30,479 nucleotides of DNA. Origin: a virus. The stretch is taken from positions 1 to 30,479 of IMG/VR virus record IMGVR_UViG_3300042156_000117. The stretch is one strand, 5' to 3'. A program made the translations under genes and the position numbers. Under the pieces are notes generated by a model. It searched no databases and was not told the DNA's origin. It saw nothing but the letters and a program-made list of their open reading frames with translations. The first letter of the stretch is position 1. Every line of letters begins with the position of its first letter. Of this stretch, positions 7,638-13,872 are shown piece after piece.

Positions 7638-8147
7638 ATGTCTGACGATTATCTGCCAAACGCGAAAGACTTTGAAGACGAGAAGTTTGCGCTGATGAAT
7701 ACAGCATTCTTCGACAAATACATCAAGTTGCGTCTGGAGGGCGTCGGCTCCTATCGCGCATTTCGCCAGACCTTCGGTGACGATCTAATCGACGGTTTCA
7801 CCACTTCTCGCATCTACGCGCTGGAGCGGAACCCGTATTTCACCAAGCACTTCAAGCAGCGTTTCGACGTCCTGAAGCCTGCGGATATGTGGTCGCCAAA
7901 GGTTTCCGTCTTCGAACTGCTCCAGATCGTTAAGGACGACATGAACAAGGCGACCAGCCGAATCTCGGCCATCAGAGAGTTGAACGTGCTCCTGGGCATC
8001 ACAGTCATCGATGACCTCGGCAAGAGCAAGGTCAGCCGGTCGCTGGAGGATTTCTACAAGGAGAATGGCGATGCAATCCAAGACGCTGTCGCCGGAGGGG
8101 ACCAGGGCGAAATCCCAGCCCCAAACCCCACCCATACGACCCATTAG
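7638..8147 (+). CDS. Putative terminase small subunit
   Basis: A 169-residue protein. Residues about 25-75 (FDKYIKLRLEGVGSYRAFRQTFGD, then TSRIYALERNPYFTKHFKQR) look like a helix-turn-helix DNA-binding region followed by a helix, as in small terminases of the P22/PBSX-like groups. A middle helical segment (MNKATSRISAIRELNVLLGI) resembles their oligomerisation region, and the C-terminus is a low-complexity Pro/Thr/His tail. It would recognise the packaging site and load the large subunit. The large terminase lies 9.1 kb downstream beyond a reverse-strand block, so the pairing is inferred from order and direction rather than adjacency. A generic DNA-binding regulator is the alternative. Confidence 0.55.
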   Translation: MSDDYLPNAKDFEDEKFALMNTAFFDKYIKLRLEGVGSYRAFRQTFGDDLIDGFTTSRIYALERNPYFTKHFKQRFDVLKPADMWSPKVSVFELLQIVKDDMNKATSRISAIRELNVLLGITVIDDLGKSKVSRSLEDFYKENGDAIQDAVAGGDQGEIPAPNPTHTTH

Positions 8148-8164
8148 ACACACGGGCAGCCACT

Positions 8165-8221
8165 GCCTGGCCACGAACTGGGGCCAGGCTAGGCAAGGGT
8201 AGCGGGTCGCCCGACCGACCC
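8165..8221. other. Two tandem hairpins after the small-terminase gene
   Basis: GCCTGGCC (8165-8172) pairs with GGCCAGGC (8182-8189) around a 9-base loop, and GGGTCG (8204-8209) pairs with CGACCC (8216-8221) around a 6-base loop. There is no T tract, so it is a poor intrinsic terminator. A structured spacer, protein-binding site or packaging signal is possible. Confidence 0.5.
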
Positions 8222-8274
8222 ACGGAAACGCCACCGCATTGGATCCACTCAGAGACGGAAACCGGAGCAAGGAT

Positions 8275-8646
8275 ATGGGAGCTTTAACGCAGATTTCGAA
8301 GGTCTTGGCGAGTGGCGACGATGGGTCGCTGCTCTTCGATTGCCCCGGTTGCGGGATGGCCCACCAGGTCATGACGGGCGCCGGCTCCGGACCTCGCTGG
8401 GGATACAATGGCAATGCGGAAGCGCCGACCTTTACGCCATCGATTCTGGTGCGCTGGCATCAGTGGGAGCCTCCAGCATACGATCTGGGGATGGCCGAGC
8501 GGATTCGCCGTGGCGAGATAACGCAGGTCAAGGTGGAGAAGGTTTGCCACTCCTTCGTGACCGATGGCCAAATCCAGTTCCTGGGCGACTGCACCCATGC
8601 TCTCGCTGGCCAGACGGTTCCGCTGAAGGAATGGGATTTGGACTGA
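8275..8646 (+). CDS. DUF6527-like phage protein
   Basis: A 123-residue protein. CPGCGMAH near residue 23, WGYNGNAEAPTFTPSI near 43, and HSFVTDGQIQFLGDCTHALAGQTVPL near the C-terminus match the signature of the DUF6527 family of small phage proteins. The Cys/His residues probably bind a metal. The ATG at 8275 has GGAG at 7 bp spacing and is preferred to a TTG at 8239. The biochemical role of the family is not known to me. It sits behind the small terminase and is terminated by the hairpin at 8666. Confidence 0.7.
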   Translation: MGALTQISKVLASGDDGSLLFDCPGCGMAHQVMTGAGSGPRWGYNGNAEAPTFTPSILVRWHQWEPPAYDLGMAERIRRGEITQVKVEKVCHSFVTDGQIQFLGDCTHALAGQTVPLKEWDLD

Positions 8647-8665
8647 CGCGAAGGCCGGAAACGAC

Positions 8666-8694
8666 AAAGGGCGCCCACCTGGAGCGCCCTTTTT
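8666..8694 (+). terminator. Terminator between convergent genes
   Basis: AAAGGGCGC (8666-8674) pairs perfectly with GCGCCCTTT (8684-8692) and runs into TTTTT at 8690-8694. It ends plus-strand transcription from the DUF6527-like gene and, more weakly (three Ts on the other strand), minus-strand transcription from 8707. Confidence 0.85.
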
Positions 8695-8706
8695 GCTGCC
8701 TCGGAT

Positions 8707-9309
8707 TTACTCCTTGTCGGCGTTGGCTTCGAAGGCGCGGAACTCGTACACGATGCCGTTGTGCTCGAAAGCCAGGGCGCCCTCCTCCTTCAGCTTCATG
8801 CGGAAGCGGATGTGCTTGGAATCCGGCAGGCCGAACTCTGCGAAGGCGGTGCGAACCGAACGGTGCTCTGTGGTCTTGCCGTTGACGGTGACGGTGACGT
8901 TATGGCGAGTCATCCGGGCAGCTGCCACCTCGGCATCGCCCCAGCTGGCAGCGATGGCTTTGCCGAGGTCTTTGGCCGGAGCGGTCTTGGCCTTCTCGCG
9001 CATCTGGCGCAGCTCGGCCAGTGCCTCTTCCTCGGTCACTTCTTCTTCCGGCTTGGCATCGGCAGCCGGGGCTTCTTCAGCCTTGGCTTTGGAAGCTTTG
9101 CGGGTCTTGTGGACCGGCAGATCGGTTTTGGCCACTTCCTCTTCTTCCGGCAGGGTGGCAACCAGGGCCAGGCAGCGACGTTCTGCGGTCTTGCGATCCG
9201 CGAACTTCTTGATGGTGGCGTCTGCGTTGTGGGCGTTCCAGAACTGAACCAGTTCCTTGGTGTCTACAGCGGTGATGTCGGCGCGGATGCGGGAGATGAG
9301 AGTGGCCAT
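8707..9309 (-). CDS. Hypothetical protein, last gene of reverse block 1
   Basis: A 200-residue protein. The ATG at 9309 is chosen because GAGGA lies about 10 bp upstream and its promoter is at 9371-9399. The N-terminal 45 residues (AVDTKELVQFWNAHNADATIKKFADRKTAERR) match a short motif common in phage and plasmid proteins of unknown function. The centre is a low-complexity Ala/Glu/Pro/Lys linker of about 50 residues. The C-terminal 70 residues (VTVTVNGKTTEHRSVRTAFAEFGLPDSKHIRFRMKLKEEG, mixed beta) form a second domain. I read it as a two-domain nucleic-acid-associated protein, function unknown. Confidence 0.8.
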   Translation of the reverse strand: MATLISRIRADITAVDTKELVQFWNAHNADATIKKFADRKTAERRCLALVATLPEEEEVAKTDLPVHKTRKASKAKAEEAPAADAKPEEEVTEEEALAELRQMREKAKTAPAKDLGKAIAASWGDAEVAAARMTRHNVTVTVNGKTTEHRSVRTAFAEFGLPDSKHIRFRMKLKEEGALAFEHNGIVYEFRAFEANADKE

Positions 9310-9370
9310 TTTCTGCGTTCCTCTTTCTGGGGTCTTTCGGTTGATCCGGCTTCTTGCCGGGAGTGAGGTC

Positions 9371-9399
9371 ATTATCTATGAGCCTGTCCACACCGTCAA
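9371..9399 (-). promoter_or_regulatory. Minus-strand promoter for the 9309 gene
   Basis: Read on the minus strand: TTGACG (9394-9399), 17 bp, GATAAT (9371-9376), then CCTCACT. Near-consensus sigma70 promoter and a member of the twelve-member family in the reverse blocks. Confidence 0.75.
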
Positions 9400-9449
9400 C
9401 ACCTTTTGCAACTTTCTGCAAATAATGCATAGGTGCCGACGGGCGGTAG

Positions 9450-9695
9450 TCAAACAGACGACGAAATGGCGATGACGAAACCGGCCTCAGCGAAGTACGG
9501 CACCACGCCCTTGTAGGCGATGGCAGTCGCGGCCAGCTCCTGGCGCAGAGCCGACGAATTGGCCTTCACCCAGTCCAGGTATGTCACCGCAATATCTTCC
9601 TCGGCCTTCTGCCAATCCTGGCCCATGCCGGTGAGCATGAAGCCGAGTTCGATGCTGGAGACGGCGACGGTGATTATCATTGTTGACTGGGCCAT
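9450..9695 (-). CDS. Small paralogue family member (81 aa)
   Basis: An 81-residue protein of the small-paralogue array: N-terminal strand (MIITVAVSS), a central helix with Trp (WQKAEEDIAVTYLDWVKA), and the C-terminal signature VVPYFAEAGFVIAIS, matching x-L-x-x-x-G-[YF]-x-I-x-I in its neighbours. AGGAG precedes the ATG. It follows the 9699 gene by 3 bp and is the last gene of a three-gene run (9935, 9699, 9450). Function unknown. Confidence 0.7.
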   Translation of the reverse strand: MAQSTMIITVAVSSIELGFMLTGMGQDWQKAEEDIAVTYLDWVKANSSALRQELAATAIAYKGVVPYFAEAGFVIAISSSV

Positions 9696-9698
9696 GGC

Positions 9699-9935
9699 TC
9701 AGCGCTCCTGGATGGTGATGGCGTAGCCTTCGCTCGCGAGGTGGCGCAAGACGTTGGTTATGGCAGCGCCCTCGATGGAAAGGAAGATGGACTGGTTGAA
9801 GCGTTCCAACTTGAAACTCTCCAATGCCTTATCGATGACTGCTCTGGCGAGCAGATACACAGACTCATCGTAATGGCGACCGGTGACGCAGAAATCATTG
9901 GCACCAGCAATCTTAGCCTCGATTTTGATGGCCAT
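9699..9935 (-). CDS. Small paralogue family member (78 aa)
   Basis: A 78-residue protein with N-terminal strand MAIKIEAKI, central helices, and C-terminal NVLRHLASEGYAITIQ. Its ATG overlaps the upstream gene's stop (TAATG) with GGAGG 7 bp before it, so translation is coupled. It shows the family's beta-alpha-beta pattern and the clearest Gly-Tyr C-terminal signature. Confidence 0.7.
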   Translation of the reverse strand: MAIKIEAKIAGANDFCVTGRHYDESVYLLARAVIDKALESFKLERFNQSIFLSIEGAAITNVLRHLASEGYAITIQER

Positions 9936-10180
9936 TACGCAGCCTCCGAGATGTGGACTTCGTATCCGCTCTGGATGAGGTAGACGAAGGGGTTGGCGCC
10001 GGATGCCGGCCAGATGGAATCGAGCACATCGCAGAACTCGTCATTGCTCTTGTGCTTGGCAGCCCAGTCTTCGATCTGCTGGGCGAGTTGGCGATTGACC
10101 TGGTCTTGCGGGCAAGTCACCTCAAGGATGATTTCTTTATCCGGGAGGACTTTGATGGCGCGCACTTGGAGTATTGGCAT
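9935..10180 (-). CDS. Small paralogue family member (81 aa)
   Basis: An 81-residue protein: a pair of N-terminal strands (MPILQVRAIKV, then EIILEVTCP), the helix VNRQLAQQIEDWAAKH with the family Trp, and C-terminal FVYLIQSGYEVHIS. AAGGAG lies 8 bp before the ATG. No promoter is evident directly upstream; a 10-bp-stem hairpin at 10202-10231 separates it from the 10241 gene, so it may be expressed by read-through. Confidence 0.7.
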   Translation of the reverse strand: MPILQVRAIKVLPDKEIILEVTCPQDQVNRQLAQQIEDWAAKHKSNDEFCDVLDSIWPASGANPFVYLIQSGYEVHISEAA

Positions 10181-10201
10181 GGTTGGATGCTCCTTAGAAG
10201 T

Positions 10202-10231
10202 GAACGACCAGCCTGGCGCGACTGGTCGTTC
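10202..10231 (-). terminator. Hairpin after the 10241 paralogue
   Basis: GAACGACCAG (10202-10211) pairs perfectly with CTGGTCGTTC (10222-10231), a 10-bp stem with a 10-base loop. On the minus strand the stem is followed by ACTTCT rather than a U run, so it could be a leaky terminator or an RNA-processing hairpin between cassettes. Confidence 0.5.
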
Positions 10232-10240
10232 TGGGCCAGA

Positions 10241-10468
10241 TTAGAACTGCTGGATGAGGATGTCAAAGTCATTGGATGCCAGCCAGTCGATCAAACCGAC
10301 CATGCTCAGAGCGCGCATCTGGAAAGCATATTCGCTATCCTCAAAGACGGACTTGATCCAATCCTCAACATCCATCTGCAACTTGACGCGGGCACTGGCG
10401 ATATTGCTGGCGGTGACTTCAAAGTGAACATTGGCCATTTCGGCGTTCTTGGCTACGATCTTGATCAT
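10241..10468 (-). CDS. Small paralogue family member (75 aa)
   Basis: A 75-residue protein beginning MIKIVAKNAEMANVHFEV, with the helix KLQMDVEDWIKSV, and ending GLIDWLASNDFDILIQ. The start MIKI-AKNA is nearly identical to that of the 10616 gene, which supports recent duplication. AAAGGA precedes the ATG. It has its own promoter (10521-10550) and a hairpin behind it, forming a complete cassette. Function unknown. Confidence 0.75.
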   Translation of the reverse strand: MIKIVAKNAEMANVHFEVTASNIASARVKLQMDVEDWIKSVFEDSEYAFQMRALSMVGLIDWLASNDFDILIQQF

Positions 10469-10520
10469 GGCTTTCTGGTCCTTTCAACTTGGTCGGCGCC
10501 TCTCGCCTCCCAGTGAGCAG

Positions 10521-10550
10521 AGTATCGCCTATCTCACAAATGGCAGGCAA
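10521..10550 (-). promoter_or_regulatory. Minus-strand promoter for the 10241 cassette
   Basis: TTGCCT (10545-10550), 18 bp, GATACT (10521-10526), then GCTCACT. GTGAG and CTCAC arms flank the -10 box. Confidence 0.7.
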
Positions 10551-10582
10551 CAACTATTTCAGCAGAATTATCGGACGGAATG

Positions 10583-10610
10583 AGGCGCCCCGGATTCCTC
10601 CGAGGCGCCT
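10583..10610 (-). terminator. GNRA-loop hairpin after the 10616 paralogue
   Basis: AGGCGCC (10583-10589) pairs with GGCGCCT (10604-10610), and the inner CGGA pairs with TCCG. On the minus-strand RNA the interior G-U pair gives a continuous 12-bp stem with a GGAA loop. There is no strong U tract. The arms match those of the hairpin at 10953-10978. Confidence 0.55.
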
Positions 10611-10615
10611 GGCCG

Positions 10616-10840
10616 TTACTCGTTGGTGATGGTGATGTCGTAGCCGGCATCAGACAGGGTGCCGAGGATGCCGCGATCATCGACCAGGCCCATCAGACAG
10701 GTGTACTCGTGGTTGGAGATTTCGACGCTGGCCCACTGGTCAACGATCATGAAGAGGTGAGCTTCAGCGCCGATGAAGTCCGGGCCGCTTGCTTCGAACT
10801 CGCGTGACTCTTTGGCGTTCTTGGCGGTGATCTTGATCAT
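10616..10840 (-). CDS. Small paralogue family member (74 aa)
   Basis: A 74-residue protein beginning MIKITAKNAKESREFEAS, with a central Trp-containing helix (LFMIVDQWASVEI), and ending ILGTLSDAGYDITIT. It is the closest relative of the 10241 product within the array. Ribosome binding site AAAGGA in the leader AAAGGACCAGAAAG, which recurs before other members. Cassette promoter at 10892-10920 and hairpin at 10583-10610. Confidence 0.75.
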   Translation of the reverse strand: MIKITAKNAKESREFEASGPDFIGAEAHLFMIVDQWASVEISNHEYTCLMGLVDDRGILGTLSDAGYDITITNE

Positions 10841-10891
10841 CTTTCTGGTCCTTTCTGGTTCCGGTCGGCCTTATTGCCTCCCAGTGAACAT

Positions 10892-10920
10892 AGTATCGCG
10901 CTCCCAGGAATGGAAGGCAA
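10892..10920 (-). promoter_or_regulatory. Minus-strand promoter for the 10616 cassette
   Basis: TTGCCT (10915-10920), 17 bp beginning TCCATT, GATACT (10892-10897). The sequence upstream of the -35 (TGAAATAAATG) is AT-rich, as at 10521 and 17140. Confidence 0.75.
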
Positions 10921-10952
10921 CATTTATTTCAGCAGAATTGAAAGAAAGTGAG

Positions 10953-10978
10953 AGGCGCCCGAATCGCTCCGGGCGCCT
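10953..10978 (-). terminator. Hairpin after the 10985 paralogue
   Basis: AGGCGCCCG (10953-10961) pairs perfectly with CGGGCGCCT (10970-10978) around an 8-base loop. The minus-strand RNA continues CTCACTTTCTTTC, a pyrimidine-rich tail, so this is a plausible intrinsic terminator. Confidence 0.65.
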
Positions 10979-10984
10979 GGTCGA

Positions 10985-11239
10985 TCATTCCTTGTAGACG
11001 TCGATGGCGAGGCTGAAGCCGTCCTCAACCAGCCAGGCCACGGCGCCCATGGCGGTCATCTCATCCAGCATCTCGTCATACGCCTCGTTGTTTGTGCAAT
11101 TCTCATTGAGGAACTCATCGACAACGTCATACAGGCGCTTGACGACGGCGTGGTAGTCCTGGCCAACGACGTCGAAAACGGCGACGACTTGCGGGTGGGT
11201 GCCCTCGGTCATCTTGGAAGCGGTGATTTTGACTGGCAT
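10985..11239 (-). CDS. Small paralogue family member (84 aa)
   Basis: An 84-residue protein beginning MPVKITASKM, with the helix AVVKRLYDVVDEFLNE and ending AVAWLVEDGFSLAI. The ATG at 11239 has the AAAGGACCAGAAAG leader seen before other members; an earlier in-frame start would lie at the promoter's transcription start. It is a complete cassette with promoter 11288-11316 and hairpin 10953-10978. Function unknown. Confidence 0.75.
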   Translation of the reverse strand: MPVKITASKMTEGTHPQVVAVFDVVGQDYHAVVKRLYDVVDEFLNENCTNNEAYDEMLDEMTAMGAVAWLVEDGFSLAIDVYKE

Positions 11240-11287
11240 CTTTCTGGTCCTTTCTAGCCTGGAGGCGGGATGCCTTCCAGTGGACAT

Positions 11288-11316
11288 AGTATCGCCTGGT
11301 TGAAAATGGAAGTCAA
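11288..11316 (-). promoter_or_regulatory. Minus-strand promoter for the 10985 cassette
   Basis: TTGACT (11311-11316), 17 bp beginning TCCATT, GATACT (11288-11293). CTTCCA and TGGAAG arms lie on either side of the -10 region. Confidence 0.75.
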
Positions 11317-11326
11317 GCGCCCTGGA

Positions 11327-11578
11327 TCAAAAGGACTTGGCCGGATGATATCCGATGCTGAAGGAGTAGCGGAGGTCAAAGAGAAACCCCATCACGCCAT
11401 CGCGCTCGATGGACTTGACTGCGTGGTCCATGCCCATGTCATCGTACTGGGTCTGCAAATGGCGGAGGGCTTCTAAGCGCAACTGCTCTTCTGCCTCTTT
11501 GAGCGTCTGGCCCTCGGCCTTGTAACTGGCAGACGTCTCGTATGGGCCGCGAGCCTCTATGTTTATGTTGAGTTTCAT
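11327..11578 (-). CDS. Small paralogue family member, divergent (83 aa)
   Basis: An 83-residue protein beginning MKLNINIEARGPYETSASYKAEG, with the helix LKEAEEQLRLEALRHLQ and ending VMGFLFDLRYSFSIG. It keeps the strand-helix-helix-strand order but replaces the family Gly before Tyr by Arg. The ATG at 11578 was preferred; ATG at 11587 in the same frame is possible. GGAAT precedes the start, a weak ribosome binding site. Confidence 0.65.
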   Translation of the reverse strand: MKLNINIEARGPYETSASYKAEGQTLKEAEEQLRLEALRHLQTQYDDMGMDHAVKSIERDGVMGFLFDLRYSFSIGYHPAKSF

Positions 11579-11869
11579 GGCGTTCATTCCGATTGGTTGA
11601 AGTGGAGTGAATGGCACCAGACCGCCCGTCCGCCAATCCTTCTAGCATTCCCGGAACGGCCCAGCGCGACTGAAGCCCGATTGCGGCCTGGCGTCAAGTG
11701 CCGGCCTCCATACCATGAACGCCCGCATCCGTTTGGGCGATCCGGACACTGGCAGCTATATGCGCCTTGGGTGCCCGCCTCGATGATCGACGGGAAGCGC
11801 CTGCCTGATGTCCGACCTAGTCAGTAGCTGGCGCTGACCATCCATGCGTCGCGGTCCTGCTGGTGCCGA
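11579..11869. other. Gene-poor 0.29-kb stretch
   Basis: No reading frame with a ribosome binding site was found on either strand here; minus-strand frames are 30 codons or shorter. It follows a candidate minus-strand -10 box at 11869-11874 and may be a long 5' leader of the 11327 gene or the remains of a lost cassette. Confidence 0.4.
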
Positions 11870-11883
11870 TTATACCTGGCTGG
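11869..11883 (-). promoter_or_regulatory. Candidate -10 region at the end of the 11870 gene
   Basis: On the minus strand CCAGCCAGG is followed by TATAAT (11869-11874), overlapping the stop codon of the 11870 gene. The same string CCAGCCAGGTATA precedes the large-terminase gene on the plus strand at 17227-17239. There is no good -35 at 17 bp. Confidence 0.35.
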
Positions 11884-12040
11884 ATGAGGTCCGGATAGCA
11901 ATCGGAAGGAGGCGCATGGGCGCGCGTTCGGTCTGTTCATCTCGGACATAGTCGCGCGTCGGCGTCCAGTCGACATGTCCACCTGGGCGTTTGATGGTCC
12001 ATCCCATTGCGTTGCGCTTGTATTCTTGGTTATTAGTCAT
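11870..12040 (-). CDS. Small hypothetical protein (56 aa)
   Basis: A 56-residue protein (MTNNQEYKRNAMGWTIKRPG at its start). The ATG at 12040 has AGGAGAAG about 5 bp upstream and is preferred to an in-frame start 18 bp earlier. The Trp/Gly/Arg-rich middle gives no recognisable family. The stop codon overlaps a candidate -10 box. Confidence 0.6.
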   Translation of the reverse strand: MTNNQEYKRNAMGWTIKRPGGHVDWTPTRDYVRDEQTERAPMRLLPIAIRTSSSQV

Positions 12041-12066
12041 CGGGCTTCTCCTGGCCACAGAACGCG

Positions 12067-12096
12067 CTACGCCCGCAGCAATTGCCGAGGGCGTAG
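12067..12096. repeat. 30-bp imperfect palindrome upstream of the 12040 gene
   Basis: Outer arms CTACGCCC (12067-12074) and GGGCGTAG (12089-12096) are perfect complements, and the centre is the self-complementary GCAATTGC (12078-12085). 26 of the 30 positions are symmetric. It lies about 30 bp upstream of a start codon, a typical place for an operator or a 5' hairpin. Confidence 0.6.
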
Positions 12097-12137
12097 GGTA
12101 GACCAGGGAAGAGGGACGGAAGTTCTAGGATCGTGTC

Positions 12138-12482
12138 CTATGGGCTCCTGGGTGGGGCTTTCGGGGCTTTCGGTGGGGTCTCGGGGCGCTCGGTCCTCGG
12201 CATCGAGGCGGATGCCGCGAGCGAGTTGCGTCCGATGGTGTTTAGAGATGCCTCATGCCTGACGAACCAGTCAATGGCGTCCGACTCTCTGCCTACGCAC
12301 AGACGACAAAGGAAGCGAGTGAGATGTCCAGGCAGCAACTGGTCGGCCTCCAGAATCTTGGTCTTCCAGATGGGCTCCAGCCGTACCTGGTAGGCGCACG
12401 CAGCACAAGTACACCAGGTGAATATCGGCAGGACCAGACTCACCCGGATGTAGGATCGATCCTCCTTCTGCTTGCGCCTCAT
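12138..12482 (-). CDS. Hypothetical protein with N-terminal hydrophobic segment
   Basis: A 114-residue protein overlapping the upstream stop (ATGA) with GGAGG 8 bp before the ATG, so a real, coupled start is likely. Residues about 11-31 (YIRVSLVLPIFTWCTCAACAY) are hydrophobic after a basic start and may be a membrane anchor or signal. Six cysteines and a Pro/Lys/Arg-rich C-terminal tail follow. It is the last gene of the 14489-12138 operon. Function unknown. Confidence 0.6.
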   Translation of the reverse strand: MRRKQKEDRSYIRVSLVLPIFTWCTCAACAYQVRLEPIWKTKILEADQLLPGHLTRFLCRLCVGRESDAIDWFVRHEASLNTIGRNSLAASASMPRTERPETPPKAPKAPPRSP

Positions 12483-13087
12483 TCCGACAACCTCCGCTCC
12501 AGCTCAAGAGTCTCGCCCCAGAAGAAAGAACGGAAAATGCCCTGGTTGCTGATGGTGGACGTCATCGTCAAACGAACGACGCAACCGTCCACGTGCTGGA
12601 CAAACTTCACGACCAGGCGCGGCTCGCCATCGGGACCGCGCAGGACGACGTCGCCGGCCTTGATGAGTTCGACAAGCCTAAAACGCCTTGGATCGGCCTG
12701 GATGAAGCTGGTGGCCATCTCAAAAGCTTTGACGGGCTGTCCATCGGCATCGGTCACAACGGACCGATTGGCCGGAACCTGGATGGACGGGGCGCGCGGA
12801 GTCGGATGGAAGGATGCAATGGCCTCTGCTTCCGGGTCGTTGCCTTTGGCAGGCTCGCTTCTTTCCAGATGGAGGATGCTGATGACCGAGTTGACGTTGA
12901 GTTCGAATTGGCACGGACTCAAATCGTCGGCATTCTTGCCTTTGATCATGATGTTGTTGGTGCCCTTTACCATCTGGGCGCTCTCAACCAGAATCCGAGC
13001 CACAGCTTTTGACGTCGCCACTTGGATCAGATTTCCGCGCTGGACATCAGCAGCAAAAGCGCTGATGGCGTTATATTCCTTGGACAT
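12479..13087 (-). CDS. Hypothetical protein (202 aa)
   Basis: A 202-residue protein. The ATG at 13087 has AAGGAG upstream, formed by the last codons of the preceding gene, and is preferred to an earlier in-frame codon. Residues about 128-190 (DADGQPVKAFEMATSFIQADPRRFRLVELIKAGDVVL, then GEPRLVVKFVQHVDGCVVRL) look like a compact mixed alpha/beta domain, preceded by a Pro/Ala linker. No membrane segment. Function unknown. Confidence 0.7.
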   Translation of the reverse strand: MSKEYNAISAFAADVQRGNLIQVATSKAVARILVESAQMVKGTNNIMIKGKNADDLSPCQFELNVNSVISILHLERSEPAKGNDPEAEAIASFHPTPRAPSIQVPANRSVVTDADGQPVKAFEMATSFIQADPRRFRLVELIKAGDVVLRGPDGEPRLVVKFVQHVDGCVVRLTMTSTISNQGIFRSFFWGETLELERRLSE

Positions 13088-13088
13088 C

Positions 13089-13601
13089 TCAATTCTCCTT
13101 GGTAAATGCGGTACGGTCAACGGTGCGCTCGCCAATGACTAGCGTGAACCATTCAGGGTTAATCTTGCTATTGGCTCCCAGCCGGTGCATTGGCTCATAC
13201 GCCCACTTGCCTTTGGCGTTACGCTTCCAGAGCGCGCCATCGTGGCCAGATAGCGAGAAGTGGGCGCCCTTCTTCCAGCTGGCGCCGGTGAGGTCGCTGA
13301 ACCCGGCCAACTTGGCCCGGAGGACGATGATGCGCCCGAAGTGGTTGGCGTAGGCATAGAGGTCGGCACACGGCATGTTGAACAAGCCGTCCTGGAAGGC
13401 GTTGCGCGCATGGGCGGCAATGCCACGGTCACAGTGGCCGTAGTCGGACATGAACTGCTCCACAACCGCAAACGGATCGGCCTTTAGATAGGCGACGCAG
13501 TTGACGAAGTCGTGACGGACGAAGTCGCCATAGTAGTCGCCCAGAGATTTGGTGATGTCCGACTGGATGTTAACATTGGTCTGGATGGCGCTGAATGCCA
13601 T
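13089..13601 (-). CDS. Hypothetical protein (170 aa)
   Basis: A 170-residue soluble protein. The ATG at 13601 follows AAGAAGAGG; a longer in-frame version would reach into the spacer. The sequence is rich in aromatic residues and His (YYGDFVRHDFVNC, DYGHCDRGI, ANHFGRIIVL). The stop lies 1 bp before the next start. Member of the minus operon 14489-12138. I do not recognise a family. Confidence 0.7.
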   Translation of the reverse strand: MAFSAIQTNVNIQSDITKSLGDYYGDFVRHDFVNCVAYLKADPFAVVEQFMSDYGHCDRGIAAHARNAFQDGLFNMPCADLYAYANHFGRIIVLRAKLAGFSDLTGASWKKGAHFSLSGHDGALWKRNAKGKWAYEPMHRLGANSKINPEWFTLVIGERTVDRTAFTKEN

Positions 13602-13659
13602 GGCGCACCTCTTCTTGTTGGAATGGAAAGGCGCCACCTCGCGGCAGCGCCCTGGTCGG

Positions 13660-13872
13660 TTAGCGGGAGGTCAGGAGCATCCAGTCAGAGGCGCCGAATT
13701 TCACCACCTCGTCGGTGTCGGTGGCTTCGTCGTGCATCTCCAGGATGACCTTGGTGCCTTCGCGCTTGACGCTGAGGACTTGGCGAGCGTGCCACTGGCC
13801 CTTGGCGCGATAGCGGATTTTGTCGCCGGTGGTGGCTTCCAGAGCGGTGATGCTACGGGCGTTCATGTCCAT
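13660..13872 (-). CDS. Nested in-frame gene: C-terminal SH3-like domain (70 aa)
   Basis: The ATG at 13872 lies in frame inside the 14337 gene and is preceded by AGAAAGGAAAGCAAAG, which closely resembles the AAAGGACCAGAAAG leaders before the paralogue genes. Translation from here would give a 70-residue domain alone (MDMNARSITALEATTGDKIR at the start). Either the long frame was made by loss of a stop between two genes, or both forms are produced. Confidence 0.45.
   Translation of the reverse strand: MDMNARSITALEATTGDKIRYRAKGQWHARQVLSVKREGTKVILEMHDEATDTDEVVKFGASDWMLLTSR

Noticed and set aside
8064-8202. Overlapping plus-strand frame inside the end of the small-terminase gene, preceded by AAGGAG
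   Set aside because: AAGGAG is simply Lys-Glu codons of the main gene; the product is a Pro/Thr/Arg-rich peptide without recognisable features. Kept only as a remote possibility.
12255-13142. 295-residue plus-strand frame
   Set aside because: Lies opposite two minus-strand genes with good ribosome sites and overlaps; Ser/Leu/Trp-rich product typical of a shadow.
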